Assembly (NCBI GenBank): GCA_963169195.1
Contig: CAUJDN010000071.1
Coordinates: 1 to 59,425 of the forward strand
Length of the DNA stretch: 59,425 nt
Source: Acidobacteriota bacterium
Lineage (GTDB): Bacteria; Acidobacteriota; Vicinamibacteria; Vicinamibacterales; UBA2999
Direction: 5' to 3'
Shown: piece after piece, positions 17,595 through 27,284 of the stretch
Position numbering within the stretch: the stretch's first letter is position 1
How the letters are laid out: every line of letters begins with the position of its first letter
Program-made: the position numbers and the translations under genes
Notes under the pieces: model-generated
Databases searched by the model: none
The model's input: the letters and a program-made list of their open reading frames with translations, nothing else
What the model was told of the DNA's origin: nothing

Positions 17595-19103
17595 TCACGG
17601 GATCGACGTTCGCCTGAAGAGCTGGTACGGTCCCTGGGTCACTACCGGCTCGTAGCCCTGGGACAACGCCTGGGTGTACAAGCCGATGCCTCGTGCGAAC
17701 GGCCCTTCGAGCACGTACTCCGGAGCTCCCCCTGCCATGACGTCGTATCGTTCCGCCGGTGGCGGCCCTCCGCTGAAGACGTGGGCGACGGCGACGGGCA
17801 GCAGTTCCTGCGGAGGAACCCGGTAGACCTGCGGCGTGAGAAACGTCATTTCGGGCTCCCAGGACGCAATCACGGCGTCGCGGGCGACTTCGCGCTCGAC
17901 CAGGCGGGCCATGGTGAGCGCATCCTGGCTCCGGGGGATCGCGATTCGGGGGAGGAGTGTGCCGAGGCCGAGCGCGACCATGGTCCCGGCCCAGGCCAGC
18001 GCCGTCCAGCTCAGCAGGGTGCCCTCCTCGGAGCGTTCGTTCCGCCCGCGACCGAGGCCGTCCACGAAGAACGCCGCTGCAGGCAGACAGGCCAGCGCCA
18101 TCCCGGGGTAGGCGTACCGCCGCCATCCCACTGACGCCAGCACGAACCAGCCGAGCGCCGCGAGCACGAACGCGATGAGCACCCGCCAGCCGGGTGCGCA
18201 TTCGTTGGTGCGGATGGCGCGCAGCAGCCCGTAGGCGACGGCGGGCACCAGGGCGCCGAACAGCATGCCCGGCTCCAGAATCATCCGCGCCGCACCCTCA
18301 GCGCGTTCCGGCGAGAATGCCAGCGCGGCCCCCGACGCCGCCCGGCGCACGAACGCCACGTTCTCGGAGAACGAGGACGGCCCGAGGTAGCCCAGCAGGC
18401 ACACCTGCCACAGCCCGAAGACGGCCAGCGCCGCGAACAGCGGAATCGCGAAGACCCCGGGGCGACGCATCCCCCGCGCGAACGACAGCACGCCTGCCAG
18501 CGCGAGTCCCGGCACGATCACCACGAGCAGCTGGTACTTGGTCACGGCGGCGAGCCCGAGCAGGACGCCGGCGAGGACAAGGCGCCCGTAGCCCTGTGGC
18601 TGCCCCGCGCCGATCAGCGCGCTAAGCCCACAGCAGAGGAAGAAGAACCCCGGCACCTCTCCGAGCACCTGGCGACCGAACTCCAGCGTTCCCACGCCCG
18701 GCGTGGCAACGAAGAGCACACCAGCCAGCAGCGCCGCAGGCTCGCTCATGAGGCGTCGCGCCAGGGCATGGACGGCGAGACACGCGAGGACGAGATACAC
18801 CGCCATGACGAGGCGCGCCTGCAGCAGCCCGATCCCGAAGACCTTGAAGACGGCGGCAATCGGCAGGAGCACGGTCGGCCCGACGCCCGTGGATGGGCCG
18901 TAGTAGCGGAAGCCCGTGCTGTCGTAGTCGGCGTACACGCCGAAGAGCACGAGCGACTTCGGCACCATGAGGTGAGAGCCCTCGTCGAACCACGTCGCCG
19001 GCCAGCTCGTCAGATTCAACGTGGCCACGACGAGCAGCGCCGCCAGCGCGGCGACCTTCAGCCCGCGCAGCGTGGGTGGCGGGATCCCGGGGGGGGCAAT
19101 CAT
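17595..19103 (-). CDS. GT39/ArnT-like membrane glycosyltransferase
   Basis: A 502-residue polytopic membrane protein, with about ten hydrophobic segments and a soluble C-terminal part. The first periplasmic loop has WFDEGSHL, the Asp-Glu pair typical of the PMT/ArnT (GT-C) superfamily, followed by YGPSTGVGPT. Such enzymes use polyprenyl-phosphate sugars at the periplasmic face. The acceptor here may be the polymer or a lipid or protein; it cannot be told from sequence. The ATG at 19103 is preferred over the GTG at 19112. An 8-G run at 19089-19096 near the start makes the first codons sensitive to sequencing error. A sigma-54-like element lies about 110 nt upstream. Confidence 0.82.
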   Translation of the reverse strand: MIAPPGIPPPTLRGLKVAALAALLVVATLNLTSWPATWFDEGSHLMVPKSLVLFGVYADYDSTGFRYYGPSTGVGPTVLLPIAAVFKVFGIGLLQARLVMAVYLVLACLAVHALARRLMSEPAALLAGVLFVATPGVGTLEFGRQVLGEVPGFFFLCCGLSALIGAGQPQGYGRLVLAGVLLGLAAVTKYQLLVVIVPGLALAGVLSFARGMRRPGVFAIPLFAALAVFGLWQVCLLGYLGPSSFSENVAFVRRAASGAALAFSPERAEGAARMILEPGMLFGALVPAVAYGLLRAIRTNECAPGWRVLIAFVLAALGWFVLASVGWRRYAYPGMALACLPAAAFFVDGLGRGRNERSEEGTLLSWTALAWAGTMVALGLGTLLPRIAIPRSQDALTMARLVEREVARDAVIASWEPEMTFLTPQVYRVPPQELLPVAVAHVFSGGPPPAERYDVMAGGAPEYVLEGPFARGIGLYTQALSQGYEPVVTQGPYQLFRRTSIP

Positions 19104-19213
19104 CTGCGGCACGCGGTCGATGGCGACATCACCATTCAGCTGCTGATCCCGTGAGCGTGCGCGGGCATGATGGCGGCTGCCGCGCGATATCGGTGACGGC
19201 GAGCGATGTTAAC

Positions 19214-19228
19214 GCAACTACGATGCCC
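19214..19228 (-). promoter_or_regulatory. Sigma-54-like promoter before the GT39-like gene
   Basis: On the minus strand: GGGCATCGTAGTTGC. GG, GC spacing and TTGC fit the RpoN consensus; the first base and two bases of the -24 block differ. The gene start is about 110 nt downstream. Confidence 0.4.
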
Positions 19229-19455
19229 GGTGCAGGACCGCACCGCGCGCCCGCCCGGATTCCGCGAAGCGGTGTGAAACCGCCTGCGCGTGGTCGGGTC
19301 GGCCGGCCGAGGATGTCTTGCCGGCGGGAGAAGTCGTCAGTTGTCGGCGATCGCACGGACTTCGTTCTCCCGTCCACGCACCCTTTCGGTCGACGGTCGG
19401 TCTCGCGGCACGCGAACGCATTGCCGCAACATCCCCTGAATCGCCCTTCAGTGGC

Positions 19456-19470
19456 TGGCTCGATTCTTGC
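19456..19470 (+). promoter_or_regulatory. Sigma-54-like promoter before the asparagine-synthetase/wzt-wzm operon
   Basis: TGGCTCGATTCTTGC matches TGGCACG-N4-TTGC with one mismatch. The first start codon of the plus-strand operon is 139 nt downstream. Confidence 0.55.
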
Positions 19471-19609
19471 GGACTGCGCGTTACGATTGGGCCCATCCAT
19501 GGCCGGCCATCGGACCCGTCTAGCCTCTCGGTGGGACGACGGAAGTCTGTTCGAGAACCGGTCCCGTGGGTGTGGCGCCGTCGGCCGCGTGACGTGAGTG
19601 TGTCGGCTC

Positions 19610-21364
19610 GTGAACGGCATCATCGGATTCTCCCTGTTCGCCGGGCTCCCCGAGAGCCTTCTGCAACGCGCGCTCGCACTCCAGGAGCACGCGCTCGCCC
19701 CGTTTGCGGCGCTCGCGCGGCAGACGGTCCGCGTCGGTGACGCCCGCCTCGAGGTGTGGGGCCGTGGCGATCTCGCGGCACGCCTCCATCACGCGCCTGA
19801 CGGCTCGGTCATGGCGCTGGTCGGTTCTCCCCACGGAGAGGCGACGTGGACCGACGTTCCCGAGCCGGTGCGCACGGGCCGGCGGCAGGCGTTCGAGATT
19901 CCCTGGAACGGTCGCGTCGTCCTGCTGAGACTCGGCACGGACGGACGGTCCATGACAATGTGGAATGACTGGGCCGGAAGCATCCCGGTCTTTCATGCCA
20001 CCGCTGACCCGGGCCGGGTCGTCAGCACCCTGGAGCCCGTCGCGGCGGCCGCGGTCCCGGTGGCCGCCGAGCGCATCGACGTGCCCAGCCTGCTGTCGCT
20101 GCTGATCAACGGCCACACGGTCGGCGATCGGACCCTGCTGAAGGGCGTCGAGATCGTGCCTGCCGACTCCGTGACGACATGGGACGGCAGCGGGTGCTGC
20201 ACCCGTCGTCTCTGGACGGTGCTGCCCACGGAGGACCGCGCAGAAGCCCGCTGGGATGCGATTGTCGATGAGATGTACGAACAATCGCGGAAGGCCGTGG
20301 CCGAGGCCGTTCGCGGGGCGCCCCGCTGGGTCGTGCCGCTGTCGAGCGGTCTCGATTCGCGGCTGATCGCGTCAATCGTTTCGGATCTGGGTGTCGAGGC
20401 CCGGACATACGCGTGGGGCTCGCGTGACACCGTCGACGTCGTCTATTCGGAGCAGATCGCCAGCGTGCTCGGCCTGTCGTGGCGGCATGTAAGGCTCGGA
20501 CGGGACTATCTGCCGCGATACACGCGGCAGTGGGCGAGCCTGTTCGGGACGCCGCTGCACTTCCACGGGATGTACCAGATGGCGTTTCTCGACGCGATCC
20601 ACGGAGAGGCTCCGGCGCCAATCCTCACGGGCTTTCTCGGCGACGTCCTGACCGCCAACCCGCTGTTCGAACGAGCCGCCGGTCCACATCAACTCTACGA
20701 TGAATGGCTGACGCACTGGCGCCCGTCCGAGCTTCGGTCGCTGCTGCGGTTCCCGGTGGGCGAGCCGCTGGAGGAAATGGCGGCGCTGGCCCTGAGCCCT
20801 CCCGCCACCCCAGGCACCAGGTTCAAGCGCCAGGTCCTGTCGGAGGTCTGGAGCCGGCAGCGACTCTACACGGCGTTTCAATCGACGTTATCCGATTACT
20901 GGCGTGGCGTCGCCACGCCGTTCCTGAGCCGGGCGTACGCCCGATTCTGCCTCTCGCTGCCGCAGCCGCTGCTCGAGGACCGGCGGGCGCTCGCGGATGT
21001 CTATCGCCGCCACTACGGCAAGGTGGCGGTCATTCCCGGCACCTACGCGGACGAACCCCTGATCCGCAGCGGGCGGTATCTCCTGTTGCGCCGCGTGGCG
21101 CAGGCGCTTCCAGCGGTCCTTCGCGTCGGACCGCTCCGCGGCTTCCGCAACGGCCAGCCGAGGATGGACATGTTCGCTGTGCAGGCGCATGGTTGGAACG
21201 CGTTGTGGCCCATCCAGGACGCGCGGCGTCAGCTCGCCGACTGGATGAACCTGTCGAAGCTCGACGAGGCCTACGCCGCCGTCATGGCGGACAGCGGCGA
21301 CATCAGGCCCCTCAGGAAGCTGCAATCGGTTCAGGCGTTTGCCCATTGCCTGCTTCGCGGATAG
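19610..21364 (+). CDS. Asparagine-synthetase-like protein with inactive glutaminase domain
   Basis: A 584-residue protein with an N-terminal glutaminase-like (class II amidotransferase) domain and a C-terminal ATP-dependent synthetase domain. The PP-loop is SSGLDS at residues 245-250 (family consensus SGGxDS), so adenylation chemistry is plausible. At the N-terminus the family start MCGIAGF is replaced by VNGIIGF when read from the GTG at 19610, placing Asn where the catalytic Cys2 should be; ammonia from glutamine is then not expected. A longer start (GTG 19598) gives MCRL, but its Cys is out of register with GIIGF. Similar glutaminase-dead relatives exist in beta-lactam and lasso-peptide synthesis, where they make amide bonds with other amines. 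Here it opens the wzt-wzm operon, so amidation of a uronic acid or other carboxyl on the glycan is a reasonable guess. Confidence 0.8.
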   Translation: MNGIIGFSLFAGLPESLLQRALALQEHALAPFAALARQTVRVGDARLEVWGRGDLAARLHHAPDGSVMALVGSPHGEATWTDVPEPVRTGRRQAFEIPWNGRVVLLRLGTDGRSMTMWNDWAGSIPVFHATADPGRVVSTLEPVAAAAVPVAAERIDVPSLLSLLINGHTVGDRTLLKGVEIVPADSVTTWDGSGCCTRRLWTVLPTEDRAEARWDAIVDEMYEQSRKAVAEAVRGAPRWVVPLSSGLDSRLIASIVSDLGVEARTYAWGSRDTVDVVYSEQIASVLGLSWRHVRLGRDYLPRYTRQWASLFGTPLHFHGMYQMAFLDAIHGEAPAPILTGFLGDVLTANPLFERAAGPHQLYDEWLTHWRPSELRSLLRFPVGEPLEEMAALALSPPATPGTRFKRQVLSEVWSRQRLYTAFQSTLSDYWRGVATPFLSRAYARFCLSLPQPLLEDRRALADVYRRHYGKVAVIPGTYADEPLIRSGRYLLLRRVAQALPAVLRVGPLRGFRNGQPRMDMFAVQAHGWNALWPIQDARRQLADWMNLSKLDEAYAAVMADSGDIRPLRKLQSVQAFAHCLLRG

Positions 21365-21383
21365 GCCGACAACGGAATTCGTC

Positions 21384-22622
21384 ATGCCTGCGGTGGTCAC
21401 GTTCTCGCACGTGTCGAAGCGCTACCAACTGGGCCTCGCACGCACCAGCGTGACCGGTCTGGCAAAGGGATGGCTCCGGGCAGCCTGGCGGGGCGGTCTT
21501 CCACAGGCCGTGGACGGATCGTATTGGGCGCTGAAGGACGTGAGCTTCGAGCTGCAGCGGGGGCAGTCGCTCGCCCTGCTCGGGCCCAACGGCGCGGGCA
21601 AGTCCACGATCCTGAAGCTGCTGGCCCGCATCACACAGCCGACGTCGGGTGCGCTGGAGGTCGCGGGCCGGCTGGCCGCGCTGATCGAACTGGGCGCGGG
21701 ATTCCATCCCGATCTCACGGGACGCGAGAACGTCTACCTGAACGGGATGCTCCTCGGCCTCCGCCGCCAGGAGATCGAGGCGCGCTTCGACGAGATCGTG
21801 GCGTTCTCCGAGCTCGAGCCGTTCATCGACACACCGATCAAGCGCTATTCGTCGGGCATGACCGTTCGACTCGGATTTGCCGTGGCGTCCTGCCTCGAGC
21901 CAGAGATCCTCCTGGTCGACGAGGTCCTGGCCGTGGGCGACGCCGCCTTCCGGCAGAAGTGCGTCCGGCGGATCAAGGCGCTGCTGGACGGCGGCACCAG
22001 CCTGATCTTCGTCTCGCACGACATGGGCCTGGTGAAGGCGGTATGCGACACGGCGATCTACCTCGAGGCAGGAACCATCCAGCACGCCGGCCCGGTGGCG
22101 GACGTGATCGAGACCTACAACACCGCCCTGGACAGACGGCGCGCGGAGCGCGTGGAGCGCCCGGGCGACGACGGAGGCGCCGCGGAGGGCGTGCTCGAGA
22201 TCACCGGGGTGGCGGTGCTCGATGAGGCCGGGCACCCGGACGGGCACCTCTCTGCTGACCGCCCGGCCGAGGTCCGCGTGCGGTACGTGGCCTACCGCGG
22301 CATCGGCCCGGCGCATGTCATCGTGCGCCTGCAGCGATCGGACGGCGTGTCGTGCTGCGTGGTCCGAACGGTGGCGGACGGAGCGCCCCTGAACATCGAG
22401 GCGGGACCGGGAACGGTGTCGGTGGTCTTCGAGCCCCTGCAGCTGTACGGCGGCACGTACTACGCGGTGGTCTGGGTGACGGATGCCGACGGGGCCAGCG
22501 GCATCGCGCGCGCGACGTCGGAGTGGTTCGAGGTGAAGAATCGGACGGCGGGCCTCGATGCCGGTGACGCCGTGTTCGAGCCGGCCCGTCGATGGACACA
22601 CCACAAGGACGTCGGGCGATGA
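21384..22622 (+). CDS. wzt: ABC transporter ATP-binding protein for polysaccharide export with C-terminal glycan-binding domain
   Basis: A 412-residue ATPase. Walker A is GPNGAGKST, the signature is YSSGM, Walker B is ILLVDEVLAVGD and the switch histidine is in VSHD: the Wzt/TagH type. After about residue 250 a beta-rich domain follows (VLEITGVAVLDE and later TYYAVVWVTD), matching the C-terminal carbohydrate-binding domain of Wzt proteins that recognise a terminal modification of the O-polysaccharide. With Wzm it would move a lipid-linked polymer across the inner membrane. The ATG at 21384 starts 20 nt after the previous stop; the stop overlaps the wzm start (ATGA). Confidence 0.92.
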   Translation: MPAVVTFSHVSKRYQLGLARTSVTGLAKGWLRAAWRGGLPQAVDGSYWALKDVSFELQRGQSLALLGPNGAGKSTILKLLARITQPTSGALEVAGRLAALIELGAGFHPDLTGRENVYLNGMLLGLRRQEIEARFDEIVAFSELEPFIDTPIKRYSSGMTVRLGFAVASCLEPEILLVDEVLAVGDAAFRQKCVRRIKALLDGGTSLIFVSHDMGLVKAVCDTAIYLEAGTIQHAGPVADVIETYNTALDRRRAERVERPGDDGGAAEGVLEITGVAVLDEAGHPDGHLSADRPAEVRVRYVAYRGIGPAHVIVRLQRSDGVSCCVVRTVADGAPLNIEAGPGTVSVVFEPLQLYGGTYYAVVWVTDADGASGIARATSEWFEVKNRTAGLDAGDAVFEPARRWTHHKDVGR

Positions 22623-23401
22623 GCAACCGCGGGCCTCGGGGCGTGCACCTGGCCGACGTGACGTGGGCGTGGACCGTGCGCACGCTCAAGGCGCGCTACC
22701 AGCAGGCGTCGCTCGGGTGGCTGTGGGCGATCATCCAGCCCGTCGCCACCGTCGCGATCTTCACCGTGGTGTTCACGCGGTTCGTCCGGGTCGATACCGG
22801 GAGCGTGCCCTACCTGCTGTTCTCGTATACGGCCGTGGCCCCCTGGGCCCTGCTGGCGAGCGCCCTGCCGGACATGGCATCATCGCTGGTGACGAACCTG
22901 AATCTCGTCACGAAGATCTACTTCCCCCGCGAGGCCCTGCCGGTGGCGGCATTTGCCGCCAGGACCGTGGACTTCGCCATCAGCGTCGTCCTGCTGCTCG
23001 GGCTCGTGCTGTTCTACGGCATCACGCCATCGTGGCGCTGGCTGGTGTACCTGCCCGTCGTGTTCGCGATCCAGTCGATGCTGATTCTCGGCGTGGGTGT
23101 CGGCGCGGCGGCGCTGAACGTCCGGTTTCGGGATGTCGATCCCGTGATGAAGCTGGCCCTCCAGATCTGGTTCTACGCGTCGCCGGTGCTCTATCCCGTC
23201 TCCGCGGTCCCGCAGGAATGGCAGTGGCTGTACTTCGCGAATCCCATGGCCGGTGTGATCGAGGGGTATCGCGACGTCCTGCTGAGCGGGCGGGCCCCCG
23301 GCTGGTACCTCGCCACTGCCGCCGTGACCTCGCTCGTGACGTTCGTAATCGGCTATGGGCACTTCAAGCGGGTGGAGGGGCGGTTTGCCGACATCATCTG
23401 A
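22619..23401 (+). CDS. wzm: ABC transporter permease for polysaccharide export
   Basis: A 260-residue ABC-2 type permease with about six membrane segments. It contains QASLGWLWAIIQP, KIYFPREALPVA and WFYASPVLYPVSAVP, blocks found in Wzm/KpsM/RfbD-type exporters. It is translationally coupled to wzt by the 4-nt overlap at 22619. Partner of Wzt in exporting undecaprenyl-linked polymer. Confidence 0.92.
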   Translation: MSNRGPRGVHLADVTWAWTVRTLKARYQQASLGWLWAIIQPVATVAIFTVVFTRFVRVDTGSVPYLLFSYTAVAPWALLASALPDMASSLVTNLNLVTKIYFPREALPVAAFAARTVDFAISVVLLLGLVLFYGITPSWRWLVYLPVVFAIQSMLILGVGVGAAALNVRFRDVDPVMKLALQIWFYASPVLYPVSAVPQEWQWLYFANPMAGVIEGYRDVLLSGRAPGWYLATAAVTSLVTFVIGYGHFKRVEGRFADII

Positions 23402-24836
23402 AGCGCCAGGCGCGGCGTCGAGACCGCTCGTCAGCGTCGTCATCCCCGCCTACAACCAGGCGGCGTTCCTCGGCGAGACGATTCGGAGCGTCCTGTCCCA
23501 GACCTTCCCGCACTTCGAGGTCATTGTCGTCAACGACGCCTCGACTGACGACACGGACGCCGTCGTCCACACGTGTGCCGATCCGCGCTTGAGGTACGTC
23601 CGGCACGAAACCAATGCCGGCCTGCCGTCGGCGCGGAACACCGGCATTCGGGCCGCGACGGGCGACCTCGTGGCCCTGCTCGACGCCGACGACCTCTTCC
23701 TTCCCGGAAAGCTGGAGGCGCACGTGGCCTTCATGGCGGCCCGCCCGGAGGTCGACGTCAGCTACAACGCGCGCTTCGAGCTGAATCACTCGGCCACCAC
23801 CATCAGGGAGATCTGGCAGCCTCCCGACACGGTCGGCCTCGTGGATCTCATGCTGGGCTTTCCGTTCGCGCCGAGCGACATGGTCGCCAGGCGCGCACGG
23901 CTCCTCGAGGCCGGCCTGTTCGATCCCCGGATGGGCAGCGCCGAGGACACGGACCTCCCGTGCCGGATGGCCCTGGCAGGCTGCCGGTTCGCCGGGATCG
24001 GCCGCGTGCTGAACGCCCGGCGGTATCACTCGGGCCGGGGTCGGAAGCACCTGCAACGGCGCCGCGACGACGTGGCGCGGGCGCTGGAAGCCGTCTTCGC
24101 CGATCCCCGGTGCCCGCCAGGTGCGCTCGGCGTCCGCGGCGCGGCGATGACCCATCACCTCATGGTGCTGGTCTCGCTCGCGCTCATGCAGCACGAGACC
24201 GGCCTGGCCCGCGCGTTCGTCCGGGAACTGGCGCGAACGGCCCCAACGGTGCTCGAAGGCCACCCCAGTGCGCTGGTGTCGTTTCTGATGATGGAGAGCG
24301 TCGCCGATGACCGCCTGGACCACGAAGCGCTGCTGCGGGAGATGATGGACCAACTGCCCCCGGAACTGGCGTGGCTCGAGGGGCAGTTGGCGTGGGCCGA
24401 AGCGAGAGGGCACCTCTGGAAGGGTCTCCGAAGTCTGCTCTGGGAGCGGACGGCACCAGGACACGCACACCTGGCGCGTGCGGCCGACCTGCACGCCGGG
24501 TTTGATGCGCCCTTCACCCAGTTCGTCACGAGCCATGTGTTGACCTACGAGCGGGCGTTCGGCTCGTCGGCGGGGCGCTCGGCGCTCGACCGGGTCGCCG
24601 ATGGCGTCCGTCAGGTGGGCGGCCGGCGCTGCGCGCGCCGGTTCAAGGCCTCTGTACTCGTGAACCAGGCCTTCGAGCGCTTCCATGCCGGCGTGACCGC
24701 CGGGGTGCCGAAGACCGTTGCCAGGGCGCTGGTCAACGATCCGTCCTACGTGACCAACCGCGGCGTGCTGTCCATGGCGGTGCGGTCGATGCTCGGCGGG
24801 GGCCGGCAGCGGCCGCGCGGGGCGGTCGTGCCATGA
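23385..24836 (+). CDS. GT2-family glycosyltransferase with long C-terminal extension
   Basis: A 483-residue protein. The N-terminal 220 residues are a GT-A fold: VSVVIPAYNQAAFLGETIRSVLSQT, the nucleotide-binding VVNDASTDDT and the DxD-type motif LLDADD. The C-terminal 260 residues are helical with no family I recognise. The TTG at 23385 is chosen because GTGGAGGGGCGG, a strong Shine-Dalgarno, lies just upstream; an ATG at 23355 would overlap wzm more. Cytoplasmic transferase acting on the lipid-linked glycan; the sugar is unknown. Confidence 0.85.
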   Translation: MPTSSEAPGAASRPLVSVVIPAYNQAAFLGETIRSVLSQTFPHFEVIVVNDASTDDTDAVVHTCADPRLRYVRHETNAGLPSARNTGIRAATGDLVALLDADDLFLPGKLEAHVAFMAARPEVDVSYNARFELNHSATTIREIWQPPDTVGLVDLMLGFPFAPSDMVARRARLLEAGLFDPRMGSAEDTDLPCRMALAGCRFAGIGRVLNARRYHSGRGRKHLQRRRDDVARALEAVFADPRCPPGALGVRGAAMTHHLMVLVSLALMQHETGLARAFVRELARTAPTVLEGHPSALVSFLMMESVADDRLDHEALLREMMDQLPPELAWLEGQLAWAEARGHLWKGLRSLLWERTAPGHAHLARAADLHAGFDAPFTQFVTSHVLTYERAFGSSAGRSALDRVADGVRQVGGRRCARRFKASVLVNQAFERFHAGVTAGVPKTVARALVNDPSYVTNRGVLSMAVRSMLGGGRQRPRGAVVP

Positions 24837-26071
24837 GGGTGCTCGTCCTGACCAACCTCTATCCGCCGCATGTCATCGGCGGCTACGAGTCGCTGTGCAT
24901 GGAGGCGGTGGACGGGTTCGTGCGGCGTGGCCACGACGTGTGCGTGCTGACCAGCACCTACGGCCAGGGTTCCGAATCGTGCGAGGGACACGTCCATCGC
25001 GTCCTCGCCCTCGAGGCGGACCTGCAGTTCTACCGGATGGCCGACGCCTGGTCGTATCCACGCAGGCGCGCGAAGAACGTCGAGCACCTGCGACAGCTGG
25101 TCGCACGGTATCGTCCCGACATCATCTTCATCTGGGGCATGTGGAACCTGTCCAGGCGCCTCGCCTCCGAAGCCGAGGCGCTGCTGCCCGGGCGCGTCGT
25201 GTACTACCTGGCGAATCCGTGGCCGATCGAGCCCAACATGCACCAGGCGTTCTGGGACGCCTCGGCCACCTCGTGGCCACGCACCCTGGCCAAGCGGCTC
25301 GTGCGCGTGCCGGCGCGAGCGTGGCTGGCCGATGAATGGACCGCCGTCCCGCTGCGCTTCGCCCATGCGCCCTGCTGCAGCGCCGCGCAGCGCGACCAGC
25401 TGCTTCGGGCCGGCGTGCCGCTGCAGGATGCTCCGGTCATCTACGAAGGCGTGGAACTGGCGGAGTACGTCGCGTACGCGGCCCGGCGGACAGACGACCC
25501 CGGCGGGACAGTGTCGCTGGCCTTCGTCGGCATCCTGGCCGAGCACAAGGGCGTCCACACCGCCATCGAGGCCCTGGCGCGCCTGCCGAATCGGCAGCGG
25601 ACGCGGACCGCGCTCACGATCCTCGGAAAGGGCCATGTCCAGTACGTCCGGCGGCTGGATGCACTCGTGACGCAACACGGGCTCGCCGATCGCGTGACGT
25701 TCGTGCCACCGATTCCGCGTGACCAGCTGCCAGCCTTCCTCGGCAGGTTCGACGCGCTGCTGCTGACATCGACCTGGGCGGAGCCACTTGCGCGCATCAT
25801 GCAGGAGGGGCTCGCGAGCGGCATGGTGGTCATCGGATCCGCCACGGGAGGAACGGCCGAGACCATCGTCCATGGCGAAAACGGACTGCTCTTCGAGGCG
25901 GGCAATGCAGACGCGCTGGCCGGGCAGATCGCCCTGCTGCTGGAACAGCCCGCGCTGCGCCGGACACTCGCCGAGGGTGGCGTACGGACCGCGCGAGAGC
26001 GATTCGACATCCACGTCATGGTCGACGCCCTGGAACGATACCTGGAGCAGGTGCATGCCACGGCCCGATGA
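24833..26071 (+). CDS. GT4-family glycosyltransferase
   Basis: A 412-residue GT-B glycosyltransferase. The N-terminus is RVLVLTNLYPPHVIGGYESL; a WGMWNLSRRL block follows near residue 103; the C-terminal domain has FVGILAEHKGVHTAIEAL and the E-x7-E region EPLARIMQEGLASG. Start and previous stop overlap (ATGA at 24833). It is a clear paralogue of the product at 36659-37969, sharing the GGYE and WGMWN blocks. Confidence 0.9.
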   Translation: MRVLVLTNLYPPHVIGGYESLCMEAVDGFVRRGHDVCVLTSTYGQGSESCEGHVHRVLALEADLQFYRMADAWSYPRRRAKNVEHLRQLVARYRPDIIFIWGMWNLSRRLASEAEALLPGRVVYYLANPWPIEPNMHQAFWDASATSWPRTLAKRLVRVPARAWLADEWTAVPLRFAHAPCCSAAQRDQLLRAGVPLQDAPVIYEGVELAEYVAYAARRTDDPGGTVSLAFVGILAEHKGVHTAIEALARLPNRQRTRTALTILGKGHVQYVRRLDALVTQHGLADRVTFVPPIPRDQLPAFLGRFDALLLTSTWAEPLARIMQEGLASGMVVIGSATGGTAETIVHGENGLLFEAGNADALAGQIALLLEQPALRRTLAEGGVRTARERFDIHVMVDALERYLEQVHATAR

Positions 26072-27284
26072 CCGGCTGGTCAGCGTGGTCATCCCCAACT
26101 TCAACCACGCGCGATACGTCGGCGACGCGATTCTTAGCGTGCTGGCCCAGACCTATCGCGACTACGAGATCCTCGTCGTCGACGACGGCTCGACCGACGA
26201 CAGCCACGCGGTGATCGCGCAGTTCGGCGACCGCGTCAGGTTCATCTGCCAGCCCAACGCCGGCCTGTCCGCTGCGCGCAACACAGGGATCCGTGCGGCG
26301 GCCGGGGCGTACATCGGCGTCCTCGACGCCGACGATCTCTACGAGCCCGAGTACCTCGAGGCGCTGGTCGCGATGCTCCGTCGCCAGCCTGGCGCGGGGG
26401 GCGTTCACTGCGGGTACCGCTTCGTCGATCACGAGAACCAACCGCTCCCACAGGTGGAGGCTCGGGCGGTCGAGCCGGATGGGCTCTACAGGGCCCTGCT
26501 CGATGGCAACTTCCTCGTGCCGGAGTCGGTCCTGCTTCGCCGGACGGTGTACGACGACGTGGGGCTCTTCGACGAGGCGCTCAGGGCCTGTGAGGACTGG
26601 GACGTGTGGCTCCGGGCCGCATCGCGATTCCACATCCTCCGGTCGCCCCGGATTCTCACCCGGCACCGGGTGCTTCCCGGCAGCATGTCCACCGATCCGC
26701 AGCGCATGCTGGCCAATCGCCTGGCGGTGCTCGCCAAGCACGTGGGCGCCGAGCCCGTGTCCCCGGGCACCTCCGTGGCGCATCGCGCGTTCGGCCGGGC
26801 TTACCTCGGCTCGTGCGTCGAGTTCATCCAGTACGGGGATCCCGAGCGCGCCTACCGCTGCCTTCGGCAGATGGCCGTCGTCTGCCCCGGCCTGTTGTGC
26901 GAGATCGACACGTGCTACCAGATCGGCTGCGGGCGCCAACCGAAAGGCTCGATGGGGGACCTGGCATCGCTGTCGATGCCGGCCGACGGCGCTCCGCTGT
27001 TGCCGTTGCTCGACCAGTTGTTCGGCGACCACGCTACACCGGAGCCGGTGCGGCGCCTGCGGCGGCCAGCCTACGCCACCGCCCTCGCCGCCCTGGGCAT
27101 CCTGGCCTACAACACCCGCGATACCAGATCGGCCCGCGTGCTGCTGACGCGGGCGATCTGGCTCGATCGGGCGGTGCGCACCAACGGGGTCGTCATCGGC
27201 ACGTGGGCGAGGGCGCTGGTCGGGCATCGCGTCATCGCGTGGATGAAGAGGGCCCTGGGCGGTCGCGATGTCGGCCATGGGTGA
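26055..27284 (+). CDS. GT2-family glycosyltransferase
   Basis: A 409-residue GT-A glycosyltransferase: VSVVIPNFNHARYVGDAILSVLAQT, VVDDGSTDDS and the metal-binding VLDADDLYEPEYL, with the acceptor-side block ACEDWDVWLRAA. A helical C-terminal region of about 150 residues follows. The ATG at 26055 lies inside the end of the preceding gene (17-nt overlap) and matches the domain start. Similar in layout to the product at 23385-24836, so the two may act on successive linkages. Confidence 0.88.
   Translation: MPRPDDRLVSVVIPNFNHARYVGDAILSVLAQTYRDYEILVVDDGSTDDSHAVIAQFGDRVRFICQPNAGLSAARNTGIRAAAGAYIGVLDADDLYEPEYLEALVAMLRRQPGAGGVHCGYRFVDHENQPLPQVEARAVEPDGLYRALLDGNFLVPESVLLRRTVYDDVGLFDEALRACEDWDVWLRAASRFHILRSPRILTRHRVLPGSMSTDPQRMLANRLAVLAKHVGAEPVSPGTSVAHRAFGRAYLGSCVEFIQYGDPERAYRCLRQMAVVCPGLLCEIDTCYQIGCGRQPKGSMGDLASLSMPADGAPLLPLLDQLFGDHATPEPVRRLRRPAYATALAALGILAYNTRDTRSARVLLTRAIWLDRAVRTNGVVIGTWARALVGHRVIAWMKRALGGRDVGHG

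Larger units (their letters stand above)
19104..19609. other. Divergent intergenic region with two sigma-54-like promoters
   Basis: About 500 bases between the divergently read GT39-like gene and the asparagine-synthetase-like operon. No convincing gene. It carries sigma-54-like elements facing each way (19214 and 19456) and a small hairpin GCGGT/ACCGC at 19270-19284. Confidence 0.6.
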
